The notes under the pieces are model-generated. The model saw nothing but the letters and a program-made list of their open reading frames with translations, had not been told where the DNA came from and searched no databases. A stretch of DNA of 64,000 nucleotides, from NCBI RefSeq assembly GCF_014108865.1, contig NZ_CP053928.1:744001-808000 (forward strand). The letters are read 5' to 3'. Of the stretch, positions 17,630 through 25,005 are shown piece by piece. The position numbers and the translations under genes were made by a program. The number at the start of each line of letters is the position of its first letter. Position 1 is the first letter of the stretch. Source of the stretch: Nocardioides sp. WS12 (GTDB lineage Bacteria; Actinomycetota; Actinomycetes; Propionibacteriales; Nocardioidaceae).

Positions 17630-18748
17630 GTGGGAGTTGTTGGGGACCTCGATCGCGGCCAGCGCCGCCACTCGGTCTTTGGCTTCCCGCTGGCGGTCAT
17701 CTACAAGTTCTTCGACGACCAGGGCAACTACCTCGCGGCGATCCTGACGTTCTACGCGTTCCTGTCGATCTTCCCGCTGTTGCTGCTCGCCACGTCGATC
17801 CTCGGCTTCGTCCTGGAGGGCAATCCGTCGTTGCAGCAACAGGTGCTCGACTCGGCGCTTGCCCAGTTCCCGATCATCGGTGACGCGCTTGGCCGCCCCA
17901 ACGGTCTGCAGGGTTCGACCGGCGGCATCATCGTCGGTTCGCTGACGGCGCTGTACGGCGCGCTCGGCCTGGGCCTGGCCCTGCAGAACGTGCAGTCGGC
18001 CGCCTGGGCGGTCCCGCGCAACAGCCGCCCGCACCCGGTGATGACCCGGGTCAACAGCCTGTTCATCCTCGCTGCGGCGGGCAGCGCCATCTTCGCGATC
18101 TCGGTCGGGTCCGCCGTCCTCACCGAGACCCGGCTCGTCGGCGAACTCTCGCAGCACACCTGGTTCCACTGGCTGGTGCGCCTGATCACGGTGCTCATCG
18201 TCGGCTTCGCCATGACCGTGCTCCTGCGGATGGCGGCCGCCCGTGCGATCCGCGCCAACGTGGTCCGGGCCGCCCCCGGGGGTTACACGATCGCCGTGAT
18301 GTGGCAGCTGTTGCAATGGATCGGAACGGTCTACGTCACCAATGTCGTCGCCAGCGCCGACCGCAACAGCATGACCGAGACGTTCGGCGTCGTCCTCGGC
18401 CTGATGGGCCTGCTCTACATCGGTGCCGTCATGGGTGTGCTCGGCATCGAGGTGAACGTCGTCCTCGCCCGCCGCCTCTGGCCCCGCGCCCTGCTCACCC
18501 CGTTCACCGACCAGGTTGACCTCACCGAGGCCGACCGCCGCGCCTACGCGATGTACGCCCAGATGCAGCGCCACAAGGGCTTCGAGACCGTCGCCGTCCG
18601 CTTCGACGGCCGCGACGGCGACAGCCACGAGATCCTGCTCGACCCGAAGACCGAAGAGATCATCAAGCAGCACATCCCCGGTGCCCCGCCCCGCCCCGAA
18701 GCGGCCGACGAGCCGACGATGCCGATCAACCTGCCGCCGTCCATCTGA
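17630..18748 (+). CDS. YihY/BrkB family inner membrane protein
   Basis: 372 residues, six hydrophobic segments and the family opening FFDDQGNYLAAILTFYAFLSIFPLL, followed by LYGALGLGLALQNVQSAAW. The C-terminal ~90 residues are hydrophilic (tail with EEIIKQHIPG). YihY/BrkB proteins are poorly understood integral membrane proteins; the old RNase BN label is wrong for this family. Start GTG at 17630; a TTGACA at 17599-17604 is upstream but I see no convincing -10. A 48-bp palindromic repeat begins 20 bases after the stop. Confidence 0.9.
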   Translation: MGVVGDLDRGQRRHSVFGFPLAVIYKFFDDQGNYLAAILTFYAFLSIFPLLLLATSILGFVLEGNPSLQQQVLDSALAQFPIIGDALGRPNGLQGSTGGIIVGSLTALYGALGLGLALQNVQSAAWAVPRNSRPHPVMTRVNSLFILAAAGSAIFAISVGSAVLTETRLVGELSQHTWFHWLVRLITVLIVGFAMTVLLRMAAARAIRANVVRAAPGGYTIAVMWQLLQWIGTVYVTNVVASADRNSMTETFGVVLGLMGLLYIGAVMGVLGIEVNVVLARRLWPRALLTPFTDQVDLTEADRRAYAMYAQMQRHKGFETVAVRFDGRDGDSHEILLDPKTEEIIKQHIPGAPPRPEAADEPTMPINLPPSI

Positions 18749-18767
18749 CCGCCTGGGTAGGGCCGCC

Positions 18768-18815
18768 GGACGTCATACGAATTGGTCGTTCGAGCAGCCA
18801 GAACGTATGACGTCC
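18768..18815. repeat. 48-bp palindromic repeat, left copy
   Basis: The ends are GGACGTCATACG and CGTATGACGTCC, a perfect 12-base inverted repeat around a 24-base centre. A second copy at 19873-19920 has the same orientation and length and matches at 44 of 48 positions, and both are preceded by CCGCC. The pair brackets the gene at 18882-19865. Each copy follows a stop codon closely, so a terminator role is possible; a mobile cassette boundary is the alternative. Confidence 0.85.
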
Positions 18816-18881
18816 TGACTGTTTCCACAGCTGGGAATCGGTGAGGTGTGACGTGCCATCGTCTCGGGGAGACCCGTTCCC

Positions 18882-19865
18882 ATGACGGCAGCACCTCGAC
18901 CACGACCCGATGCACCGCATCCGATTCCTCGAAGCGGCCCGCTGAGGCTCCCGCGGTGGAACCCGGTGTTCACCCTGGCTGCGACGCAGGCGGGCGTGCT
19001 CTCGCGATCACAGCTCTATGGCCTCGGGGTCACCCGGGCAGAGGTCCGCGGGCACCTGCGTGCCGGGCGCTGGCGGCATCTGTCGGACCAGGCAGTCGTC
19101 GTTCACGCCGGACCGATGGACGAGCATGCCCACTTGTGGGCCGCGGTGCTGCAGGGCGGTCCGCGGGCACAGCTCGACGGGGTGGCGAGCCTGGTGGCGT
19201 CGGGACTGGAGCGCTTCAGCATCGGTCGGATCCGGGTGTCGGTGCCCCGAGGTGCTCGCGTGCGGCGCACCCGCCACTACGACATCCGCCAGACGCGGAG
19301 GTGGTCGCTGGCCGATGCGGCGGTGAGCGGGATCCCTCGTACGCGCGTGGCTGTTGCCGCCGTACGCGCAGCCCTGTGGGCGCAGAGCGACATGCAGGCG
19401 GCGCTGGTCCTCACCATGGTGGTGCAGCAGGGGTTGGCGACCGCGGCGCAGCTCGGCGACGAAGCCCTCCGCATCCGGCGCGACAAGCGACGGACGCTCG
19501 TCCATGTGACCGTGGGGGACCTTCTCGACGGCGGCCGGGCGCTCGGCGAGCTCGAGGTGGCGCGCGAGCTGCGCCGGCGCGGTCTTCCGGCTCCCGAGCA
19601 GCAAGTGCTGCGGAAGGACAGGCGAGGCCGCTACTACCTCGACCTCGCGTGGCCCGGCCTCGGCGTCGTGGTGGAGATCGATGGCATCCACCATGCCTGG
19701 GCGGAGAACATCGTCGGTGATGCCCTCCGGCAGAACTCGCTGGCTCTCACCGGCGACGTCGTCCTGCGCATGCCCTTGCTCGGACTCCGCCTGCAGCCCG
19801 AGGACTTCTATGCCCAGATCGCCGAAGCACTGACTGCAGCCCAGCGGCGGCAGTCTGCGGCCTGA
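18882..19865 (+). CDS. AbiEi-antitoxin-like N-domain plus DUF559-like (PD-(D/E)XK fold) protein
   Basis: 327 residues. The N-terminal ~70 residues (LAATQAGVLSRSQLYGLGVTRAEVRGHLRAGRW) look like the winged-helix domain annotated as AbiEi_4 antitoxin. The C-terminus has the DUF559/Vsr-like nuclease core: a Glu near residue 225, then YLDLAWPGLGVVVEIDG with the DxnExD-type acidic residues, and HHAW. No toxin gene is adjacent, so a real toxin-antitoxin pair is not supported; this architecture is a multicopy family in Nocardioides-type genomes. ATG start at 18882. It is flanked on both sides by the 48-bp palindrome. Confidence 0.78.
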   Translation: MTAAPRPRPDAPHPIPRSGPLRLPRWNPVFTLAATQAGVLSRSQLYGLGVTRAEVRGHLRAGRWRHLSDQAVVVHAGPMDEHAHLWAAVLQGGPRAQLDGVASLVASGLERFSIGRIRVSVPRGARVRRTRHYDIRQTRRWSLADAAVSGIPRTRVAVAAVRAALWAQSDMQAALVLTMVVQQGLATAAQLGDEALRIRRDKRRTLVHVTVGDLLDGGRALGELEVARELRRRGLPAPEQQVLRKDRRGRYYLDLAWPGLGVVVEIDGIHHAWAENIVGDALRQNSLALTGDVVLRMPLLGLRLQPEDFYAQIAEALTAAQRRQSAA

Positions 19866-19872
19866 ATCCGCC

Positions 19873-19920
19873 GGACGTCATACGAGTTGGTCGCCCGAGC
19901 AGCCAGAACGCATGACGTCC
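19873..19920. repeat. 48-bp palindromic repeat, right copy
   Basis: Same element as at 18768-18815, in the same orientation: GGACGTCATACG at the left end and CGCATGACGTCC at the right, with one A-C mismatch in the 12-base stem. It starts 8 bases after the DUF559-like gene and ends 5 bases before the stop of the convergent phosphatase gene, so it sits exactly where a bidirectional terminator would be useful. Confidence 0.85.
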
Positions 19921-19925
19921 CGCGG

Positions 19926-20711
19926 TCAGTCGGCGAGCAACAGCTCCTGCAGCCGGGCGATGACGGAGTCGTCGAGCCCCAGCCCTTCGCGCAGGTACGA
20001 CGACCGGGCGCCGTACTCGCTCTCGACTGCCGCGAGGGCGGTGCGCAGGTAGGCGACGTCGGCGACGAAGACGGGCTCGTAGACGGCGACACCGTCCTCG
20101 CCCAGGTGCGCGACGATCTCGGCTTCGGTGCGGGCGCGGCTGGCGGCGGTGAGGGCGTTCGTGAGCAGGTAGTCACTCTCGATCGTCGGGTCGTCGACCC
20201 CGGCGATGTGCAACAAGATGGCGGCCAGCCAGCCGGTGCGGTCCTTGCCGGCGGAGCAGTGGAAGAGCTGCGGGCCGCCGGTCGCGAGCTGGCGCAGGGC
20301 GGCTCCGAAGGCGTCGCGCGACTTGGGCTCCGTCACGAAGGCGCGATAGACCTCGTTCATCAGGTCGACGGCGCCTTCGCGGGTCTCCAGGCCGGCGACC
20401 TTCTCCATCGGGATGCCGATGGCATCGAAGTGCAGGGCCTCGGCGCCGGGCACGGCGGGGTCGGGGTGGATCGAGATCTCGACCTCGGAGCGGAGGTCGA
20501 GGATCGCCCGCAGGCCGATGTCGGCGATGGCGGCGTGGTCCTCCTCGGCGAGCCGGAGGTCGTTGCTGCGGAAGAAGACGCCGGTGCGCACCTGGCGTCC
20601 GTCGCGGGTCGCGTAGCCGGAGCCGGCGACGTCGCGGAAGTTGTCGACCGACGCCAGGCGGAGGAGCTCGCGCTCCTCGTCACCGGGCGTGGGCACGGGG
20701 CGCTCACTCAT
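19926..20711 (-). CDS. Tyrosine-protein phosphatase (Y_phosphatase3 family)
   Basis: 261 residues. The active-site loop HCSAGKDRTG has nucleophile Cys152 and Arg158. The N-terminal NFRDVAGSGYATRDGR and VFFRSNDLRLAEEDH are typical of the actinobacterial PtpB-like/Y_phosphatase3 group, which removes phosphate from tyrosine and sometimes phosphoinositides or serine. No signal peptide, so it is probably cytoplasmic unless exported by an unusual route. The start is the ATG at 20711; the frame also runs upstream to 20738. It is divergent from the dienelactone-hydrolase-like gene, with 44 bases between starts. Confidence 0.9.
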   Translation of the reverse strand: MSERPVPTPGDEERELLRLASVDNFRDVAGSGYATRDGRQVRTGVFFRSNDLRLAEEDHAAIADIGLRAILDLRSEVEISIHPDPAVPGAEALHFDAIGIPMEKVAGLETREGAVDLMNEVYRAFVTEPKSRDAFGAALRQLATGGPQLFHCSAGKDRTGWLAAILLHIAGVDDPTIESDYLLTNALTAASRARTEAEIVAHLGEDGVAVYEPVFVADVAYLRTALAAVESEYGARSSYLREGLGLDDSVIARLQELLLAD

Positions 20712-20755
20712 GGAACCGACGCTACCGGGGCCGTCCACGCCCTAGAGTCCCGGCC

Positions 20756-21568
20756 ATGACCGACGACGCATTGAGCGACTTCGAGCCCGGCACCTTCACT
20801 GCGGACGGCGTCACGCATCCGCTCTACCGGGCGGGCACCGGCCCGGCCGTGATCGTGATCGCGGAGATCCCGGGCATCACGCCCAAGGTCGCGAGCTTCG
20901 CCCGGCAGGTGCGTGACGCGGGCTTCTCGGTGGCCATGCCCAGCCTGTTCGGGGCGCCCGGGCACGATCCGAACGATGGACTGCTGGGTGCGGTCGCGTT
21001 GACCACCAGGGCGCTCGGTCGCGTCTGCATCAGTCGTGAGTTCAACCTGCTCGCCAGCAACAGGACCTCGCCGGTGGTGGCGTGGCTCCGCGCCCTCGCC
21101 GAGCACGAGCACGAGCGCTGCGGCGGCCCGGGCGTCGGCGCGGTCGGCATGTGCCTGACCGGTGGCTTCGCGCTGGCGATGGCCACCGACGAAAGACTCC
21201 TCGCGCCCGTCCTCTCCCAGCCGTCGCTCCCGCTGTCACCCAGGGGCCGGCGTGGCATCGACATCTCGCCCGAGGACCTGGCCATCGTCAAGGACCGTTG
21301 TGCAGCGGGCCTCCAGGTGATGGGCCTGCGGTTCCGCAGCGACCGGCTCGTTCCGGACAGCCGGTTCGCGTTCCTGCGGGAACAGCTCGGCGACGCGTTC
21401 GTCGGTGTCGAGCTCGATGACGAGGACGCCAACCCGGACGGCCTGTTGCCGCCGCACTCGGTGTTGACCGAGCACCTGATCGACGAGCCCGGCACCCGCA
21501 CCCGGCAGGCGCTGGACGACGTACTCGCTCTCTTCAGAGCGAAGCTGCAAACCCCAACTCGGGCGTGA
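20756..21568 (+). CDS. Dienelactone hydrolase family protein
   Basis: 270 residues with an alpha/beta-hydrolase fold. The nucleophile elbow GMCLTGG carries Cys133 in place of Ser, the hallmark of dienelactone hydrolases; the opening VIVIAEIPGITP gives the first core strand and the oxyanion region, and a C-terminal His (PPHSVLTEHLI) could complete the triad. DLH opens dienelactones in chloroaromatic catabolism, but many family members have other esterase roles. Its last 21 bases are the first unit of a tandem repeat, so the C-terminus LQTPTRA is repeat-encoded. Confidence 0.87.
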   Translation: MTDDALSDFEPGTFTADGVTHPLYRAGTGPAVIVIAEIPGITPKVASFARQVRDAGFSVAMPSLFGAPGHDPNDGLLGAVALTTRALGRVCISREFNLLASNRTSPVVAWLRALAEHEHERCGGPGVGAVGMCLTGGFALAMATDERLLAPVLSQPSLPLSPRGRRGIDISPEDLAIVKDRCAAGLQVMGLRFRSDRLVPDSRFAFLREQLGDAFVGVELDDEDANPDGLLPPHSVLTEHLIDEPGTRTRQALDDVLALFRAKLQTPTRA

Positions 21569-21603
21569 CAAACCCCAACTCGGGCGCGACAAACCCCAAC
21601 TCG
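21548..21603. repeat. 21-bp tandem repeat, 2.7 units
   Basis: Three direct copies of a unit beginning CAAACCCCAACTCGGGCG at 21548, 21569 and 21590; the third stops after 14 bases. The first unit contains the stop codon of the dienelactone-hydrolase-like gene, and the third ends 3 bases before the stop of the convergent DUF1295 gene. The array thus fills the whole gap between two converging genes. Confidence 0.9.
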
Positions 21604-21605
21604 CG

Positions 21606-22421
21606 CTAGCGGGGCGGGAGGGGGAAGAAGGAGGACGTGCGGGAGGCGTACTCGACGTACGCCGGCCGCTGCATCATCGTCCGCTCCAGCAGCTTCACGC
21701 CGGTGACGGAGACGAGGAACCAGGTCACCGCGATCGGCGCGATGAGCGTGGCCAGGCCGGCGACCCAGCCCGACGCCAGGCCGCCGACCAGCCACACTCC
21801 CCACCACACGCAGGCGTCACCGAAATAGTTCGGGTGCCGCGTGTAGCGCCACAACCCGCTGTCCAGAACCGCGGGCCGGGTCTCCTTCGGCAGGGCCTTG
21901 TAGGCAGCCAGCTGGGCATCGCCGACGGACTCAAAGGCCAGACCGACCAGCCACACGACTCCGCCGGCGACAACAAGGGGCCAGCACCAGACGCCGCTGA
22001 CCGCGCCGACGGCGACGGGCAGCGCGATGAGCGACATCACCGCGCCCTGCACGCCGAAGACCTTGCGTACGGCGACGCCCATCCCGACCTCGCTGAGCGG
22101 ACCGCCGAGGACGGCCAGGTAGCGAGGATCCTCGCCGTGGTCGGGAGCGCTGCTGCGGCGATGGATGTGCCACCCGAGCCGCAGCCCCCACACACCCACG
22201 ATCACGACGAGGAAGACGGTGCGGGGTCCCTCGCCCGCACCGAGCGCGGTCGCCAGCAGCGCGCACGCTGCGGCGATCACGACGAAACCCAGTCCCCACG
22301 CGGCATCCACGACCACGACGCGACCCTGGCGACGCGCGACGAGAGCCGTCACGGTCATCACGGCCGCGGCAGCCAGGACCGCCGTACCGATGGACAGGGC
22401 CACTTGTACCGGGTCGGACAT
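21606..22421 (-). CDS. DUF1295 membrane protein (steroid 5-alpha-reductase/ICMT-like)
   Basis: 271 residues, about six to seven membrane helices, with the C-terminal signature LWRYTRHPNYFGDACVWWG and a final QRPAYVEYASRTSSFFP, shared by DUF1295 and isoprenylcysteine methyltransferase/steroid reductase relatives. Mycobacterial Rv0446c is the equivalent gene beside sigK. The enzymatic step is unproven; an NADPH reductase or methyltransferase acting on lipid is likely. ATG start overlapping the cyclopropane-synthase stop (TGATG). Last gene of the sigK operon; its 3' end meets the 21-bp tandem repeat. Confidence 0.9.
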   Translation of the reverse strand: MSDPVQVALSIGTAVLAAAAVMTVTALVARRQGRVVVVDAAWGLGFVVIAAACALLATALGAGEGPRTVFLVVIVGVWGLRLGWHIHRRSSAPDHGEDPRYLAVLGGPLSEVGMGVAVRKVFGVQGAVMSLIALPVAVGAVSGVWCWPLVVAGGVVWLVGLAFESVGDAQLAAYKALPKETRPAVLDSGLWRYTRHPNYFGDACVWWGVWLVGGLASGWVAGLATLIAPIAVTWFLVSVTGVKLLERTMMQRPAYVEYASRTSSFFPLPPR

Positions 22422-23731
22422 CACCAGCTCCGCGTCCAGTGCAGCGAGTGATCCGCGCCGGGGCGCACCATGAGCATCTGGTCGACGCCCATCCGACCAT
22501 CACGGAACGCCATCGAGCCGCCGACGAGGTAGAGCCGCCACACGCGGACGAGTTCCTCGCCGACGAGCGCAGTGATCGCCTCGACATTGGCCTCGAACCG
22601 CTCCAGCCAGCCCGCGACGGTCAGCACGTAGTGCTCGCGCAGGGCGTGCACGTCGCGCACCTCCAGGCCGGCTTCCTCGAGCAACGCAACCGTCGCGCCT
22701 ACGGGACGCATGTACATGTCCGGGGCGATGAAGGACTCGATGAACGGGCCGCCACCGGGCCATTTCCCGGTGCGCGACATCTGCTGCACGAGCACCCGCC
22801 CACCCGGTCGTACGGCGTCGTGGAGCACCTTCGCGTACGTCGGGTAGTTCTTCTCGCCGACGTGCTCGCCCATCTCCAGCGACGCGACGGCGTCGTACTC
22901 CGCACCCCGCAGGGGTACGGCGTCGCGGTAGTCGCAGAGCTGGAATTCAACGCGGTCCGACAACCCACGGCGGCGCGCAGCCGCTTCCGCGAAGCGTTTC
23001 TGCTCCGCGGAGATGGTCACGCCGACCACGCGCGCACCGAACTGCTCGGCGGCATGCAGCGACAGCGATCCCCAGCCGCAGCCGACATCGAGCAGGCGCA
23101 TACCCGGCTCGAGGCCGAGCTTGCGGCAGACCAGGTCGAGCTTGGCGTTCTGTGCTTCTTCGAGCGGCGCGGTCGGGGAGGAGTGGTAGCCGCTCGAGTA
23201 CGCCATCGTCTGCTCGTCGAGGATCAGCGAGTAGAACTCGGCCGTCGTGTCGTAGTGGTGGCTGATCGCCCTCCGGTCGCGGCCCTTGCTGTGCAGGCGG
23301 CCGCCCAGCTGGGCCTGGGTGGCCGGCGGTGCGGGCGGGCGACCGAGCAGGTCGAGGCCGATGGCGGCCCTCACTGCGCCGGCGATCGCCTTCAGTGAGG
23401 GACGACGACCGGAGAGGCCGCGTTCAGCGGCGACCGCGAACGCATGGGTCAGGGCGGCGTCGAGGTCGCCGTGCACCTCGAGCTCACCGGTGACGTAGGC
23501 CTGCGCCGCACCCAATTCACCCGGGTGCCAGAGCAGGCGCCGCAGGGCGTCGGGCGAGCGGAGCTCGACGACCGGTCCCAACTCGGGACCGGCCGCAGAG
23601 CCGTCCCATGCGATGAGGCGCACAGGAAGATCGCCGCCGATGAACGGCCGCAGGGCTTCGGCCAGCCGGGAGGCGATACCCCCCGGTGTCGCCTCCCGGC
23701 TGTGTTCCCGGGTGCTGCTCACGGCGGTCAT
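22421..23731 (-). CDS. Cyclopropane-fatty-acyl-phospholipid synthase family methyltransferase (second copy)
   Basis: 436 residues. The N-terminal ~150 residues are the CFA-type lipid-binding domain; the methyltransferase follows with ISHHYDTTAEFYSLILDEQTM, SAM motif LLDVGCGWGSLSLHAAE near residue 212, and the GEHVGEKNYPTYAK region. The family adds a methylene or methyl group from SAM to unsaturated acyl chains of membrane lipids. It follows a divergent paralogue in the same operon, so the two may make different modified acyl chains. Start at 23731 overlaps the preceding stop (TGATG); an upstream M-rich frame extension overlaps that gene and was not used. Confidence 0.93.
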   Translation of the reverse strand: MTAVSSTREHSREATPGGIASRLAEALRPFIGGDLPVRLIAWDGSAAGPELGPVVELRSPDALRRLLWHPGELGAAQAYVTGELEVHGDLDAALTHAFAVAAERGLSGRRPSLKAIAGAVRAAIGLDLLGRPPAPPATQAQLGGRLHSKGRDRRAISHHYDTTAEFYSLILDEQTMAYSSGYHSSPTAPLEEAQNAKLDLVCRKLGLEPGMRLLDVGCGWGSLSLHAAEQFGARVVGVTISAEQKRFAEAAARRRGLSDRVEFQLCDYRDAVPLRGAEYDAVASLEMGEHVGEKNYPTYAKVLHDAVRPGGRVLVQQMSRTGKWPGGGPFIESFIAPDMYMRPVGATVALLEEAGLEVRDVHALREHYVLTVAGWLERFEANVEAITALVGEELVRVWRLYLVGGSMAFRDGRMGVDQMLMVRPGADHSLHWTRSW

Positions 23732-25005
23732 CACGCCTCCCGGGCGAAGGTGAGCTGGTGGTCGTCGATGTAGCCGGCAGCGAAGCCTGCTCGGCAGTAC
23801 TCGAGGTAGAAGTGCCACATTCGGCCGAAGGTCTCGTCGAAGCCGAGATCGGTCACCGCCTGGCGTGACGCGACGAACGCGTCGTCCCAGAGCTGGAGGG
23901 TGCGGACGTAGTGCGCTCCGATCGACAACGTGTCGACCACGCGCAACTGGGTGTGCCTGGCGACGGTCTCCTCGATCGCCTGCACTGACGGCAGCGCGCC
24001 GCCGGGGAAGATGTACTTGGTGATGAAGGTGTGCGTCGAACGGGTCGCGAGCATCCGGTCGTGCGGCATCGTGATCGCCTGGATCGCGACCCGACCACTG
24101 GGGGCGAGCACGTGGTCGAGCGTGCTGAAGTACGTCGGCCAGTACTGCCAGCCGACGGCTTCGATCATCTCCACCGACACGACGGCGTCGTACGCACCGG
24201 CGGGCTCGTCGAGCAGGGCGCGGTAGTCGCAGAGGTCCACCTGGACGTCGTGCGCGTGGCCGGCCGCCGCGATCCGCTCGCGAGCCAGGGCCTGCTGCTC
24301 GACCGACAGCGTGATGCTCCGCACCAGCGCGCCGCGGGCCGCCGCACGGATCGCGAGCTCGCCCCAACCGGTGCCGATCTCGAGGAGCCGCGTGCCCTTC
24401 GTGACGCCGGCCTGGTCGAGCAACCGGTCGATCTTGCGGTGTTGGGCCGCGACGTGGTCCTCGGCCGTTGCCGTGGCCGGGTCCGTGAAGAGCGCGCTGG
24501 AGTAGGAGAGCGTGGGGTCGAGGAAGGCCGCGAACAGGTCATTCGACAGGTCGTAGTGATGCGCGACATTGCTCTGCGTGTTCTCGCGGGTGCCGCGCTG
24601 GGTGCGCGGGATCTTCGTGACCACCAGCGAGCGCAGCTTCTGCAGGCTCGGCGGCACCAGCGACGGCAGTTCGGCCGCCAGCACGGTGAGGAAGTCGCCG
24701 AGGACGCCGTCGCCGGGTGTGCCGTCCTCGCACCAGGCGCCCGTCATGTACGCCTCGCCGAAGCCGATCAGCTGATCCCGGCCCAGGCGTGCGAAGAACT
24801 CGTCCGGACGTCGTACGACGATCGCGGGACCGCCGCGGCCGAGCTGCTCGATCTTCCCGTTGCCACGGTGCAGGTGCACCGTCACGTCGAGCCGGGAGAC
24901 GGCCGAGCGGAACAGGCGCTGCGCGACGCGCGCCGAGAAGCCGGCGCTGGGGGCGGGGTTCAGGTCCGGCCACGCCTGGAGCAGGGGAGCGGTGGTCTGG
25001 GTCAT
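23731..25005 (-). CDS. Cyclopropane-fatty-acyl-phospholipid synthase (UfaA1-like)
   Basis: 424 residues. NVAHHYDLSNDLFAAFLDPTLSYSSALF is the CFA substrate-entry signature, LLEIGTGWGELAIRAAARG the SAM site near residue 203, and VSVEMIEAVGWQYWPTYF the bicarbonate/active-site region with the catalytic Glu. It corresponds in position to Mycobacterium tuberculosis Rv0447c (ufaA1), whose product makes tuberculostearic-type branched acids in published work. ATG start overlaps the FAD/DUF1365 stop as ATGA. A lipid-modifying role under SigK control is inferred from the operon. Confidence 0.94.
   Translation of the reverse strand: MTQTTAPLLQAWPDLNPAPSAGFSARVAQRLFRSAVSRLDVTVHLHRGNGKIEQLGRGGPAIVVRRPDEFFARLGRDQLIGFGEAYMTGAWCEDGTPGDGVLGDFLTVLAAELPSLVPPSLQKLRSLVVTKIPRTQRGTRENTQSNVAHHYDLSNDLFAAFLDPTLSYSSALFTDPATATAEDHVAAQHRKIDRLLDQAGVTKGTRLLEIGTGWGELAIRAAARGALVRSITLSVEQQALARERIAAAGHAHDVQVDLCDYRALLDEPAGAYDAVVSVEMIEAVGWQYWPTYFSTLDHVLAPSGRVAIQAITMPHDRMLATRSTHTFITKYIFPGGALPSVQAIEETVARHTQLRVVDTLSIGAHYVRTLQLWDDAFVASRQAVTDLGFDETFGRMWHFYLEYCRAGFAAGYIDDHQLTFAREA

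Noticed and set aside
18788..18803. GTTCGA-containing segment as part of a tRNA gene
   Set aside because: It is the centre of the 48-bp palindrome; no cloverleaf can be drawn.
18882..19865. Toxin-antitoxin pair with the AbiEi-like protein
   Set aside because: No AbiEii or other toxin gene is adjacent; only the N-terminal domain resembles an antitoxin.
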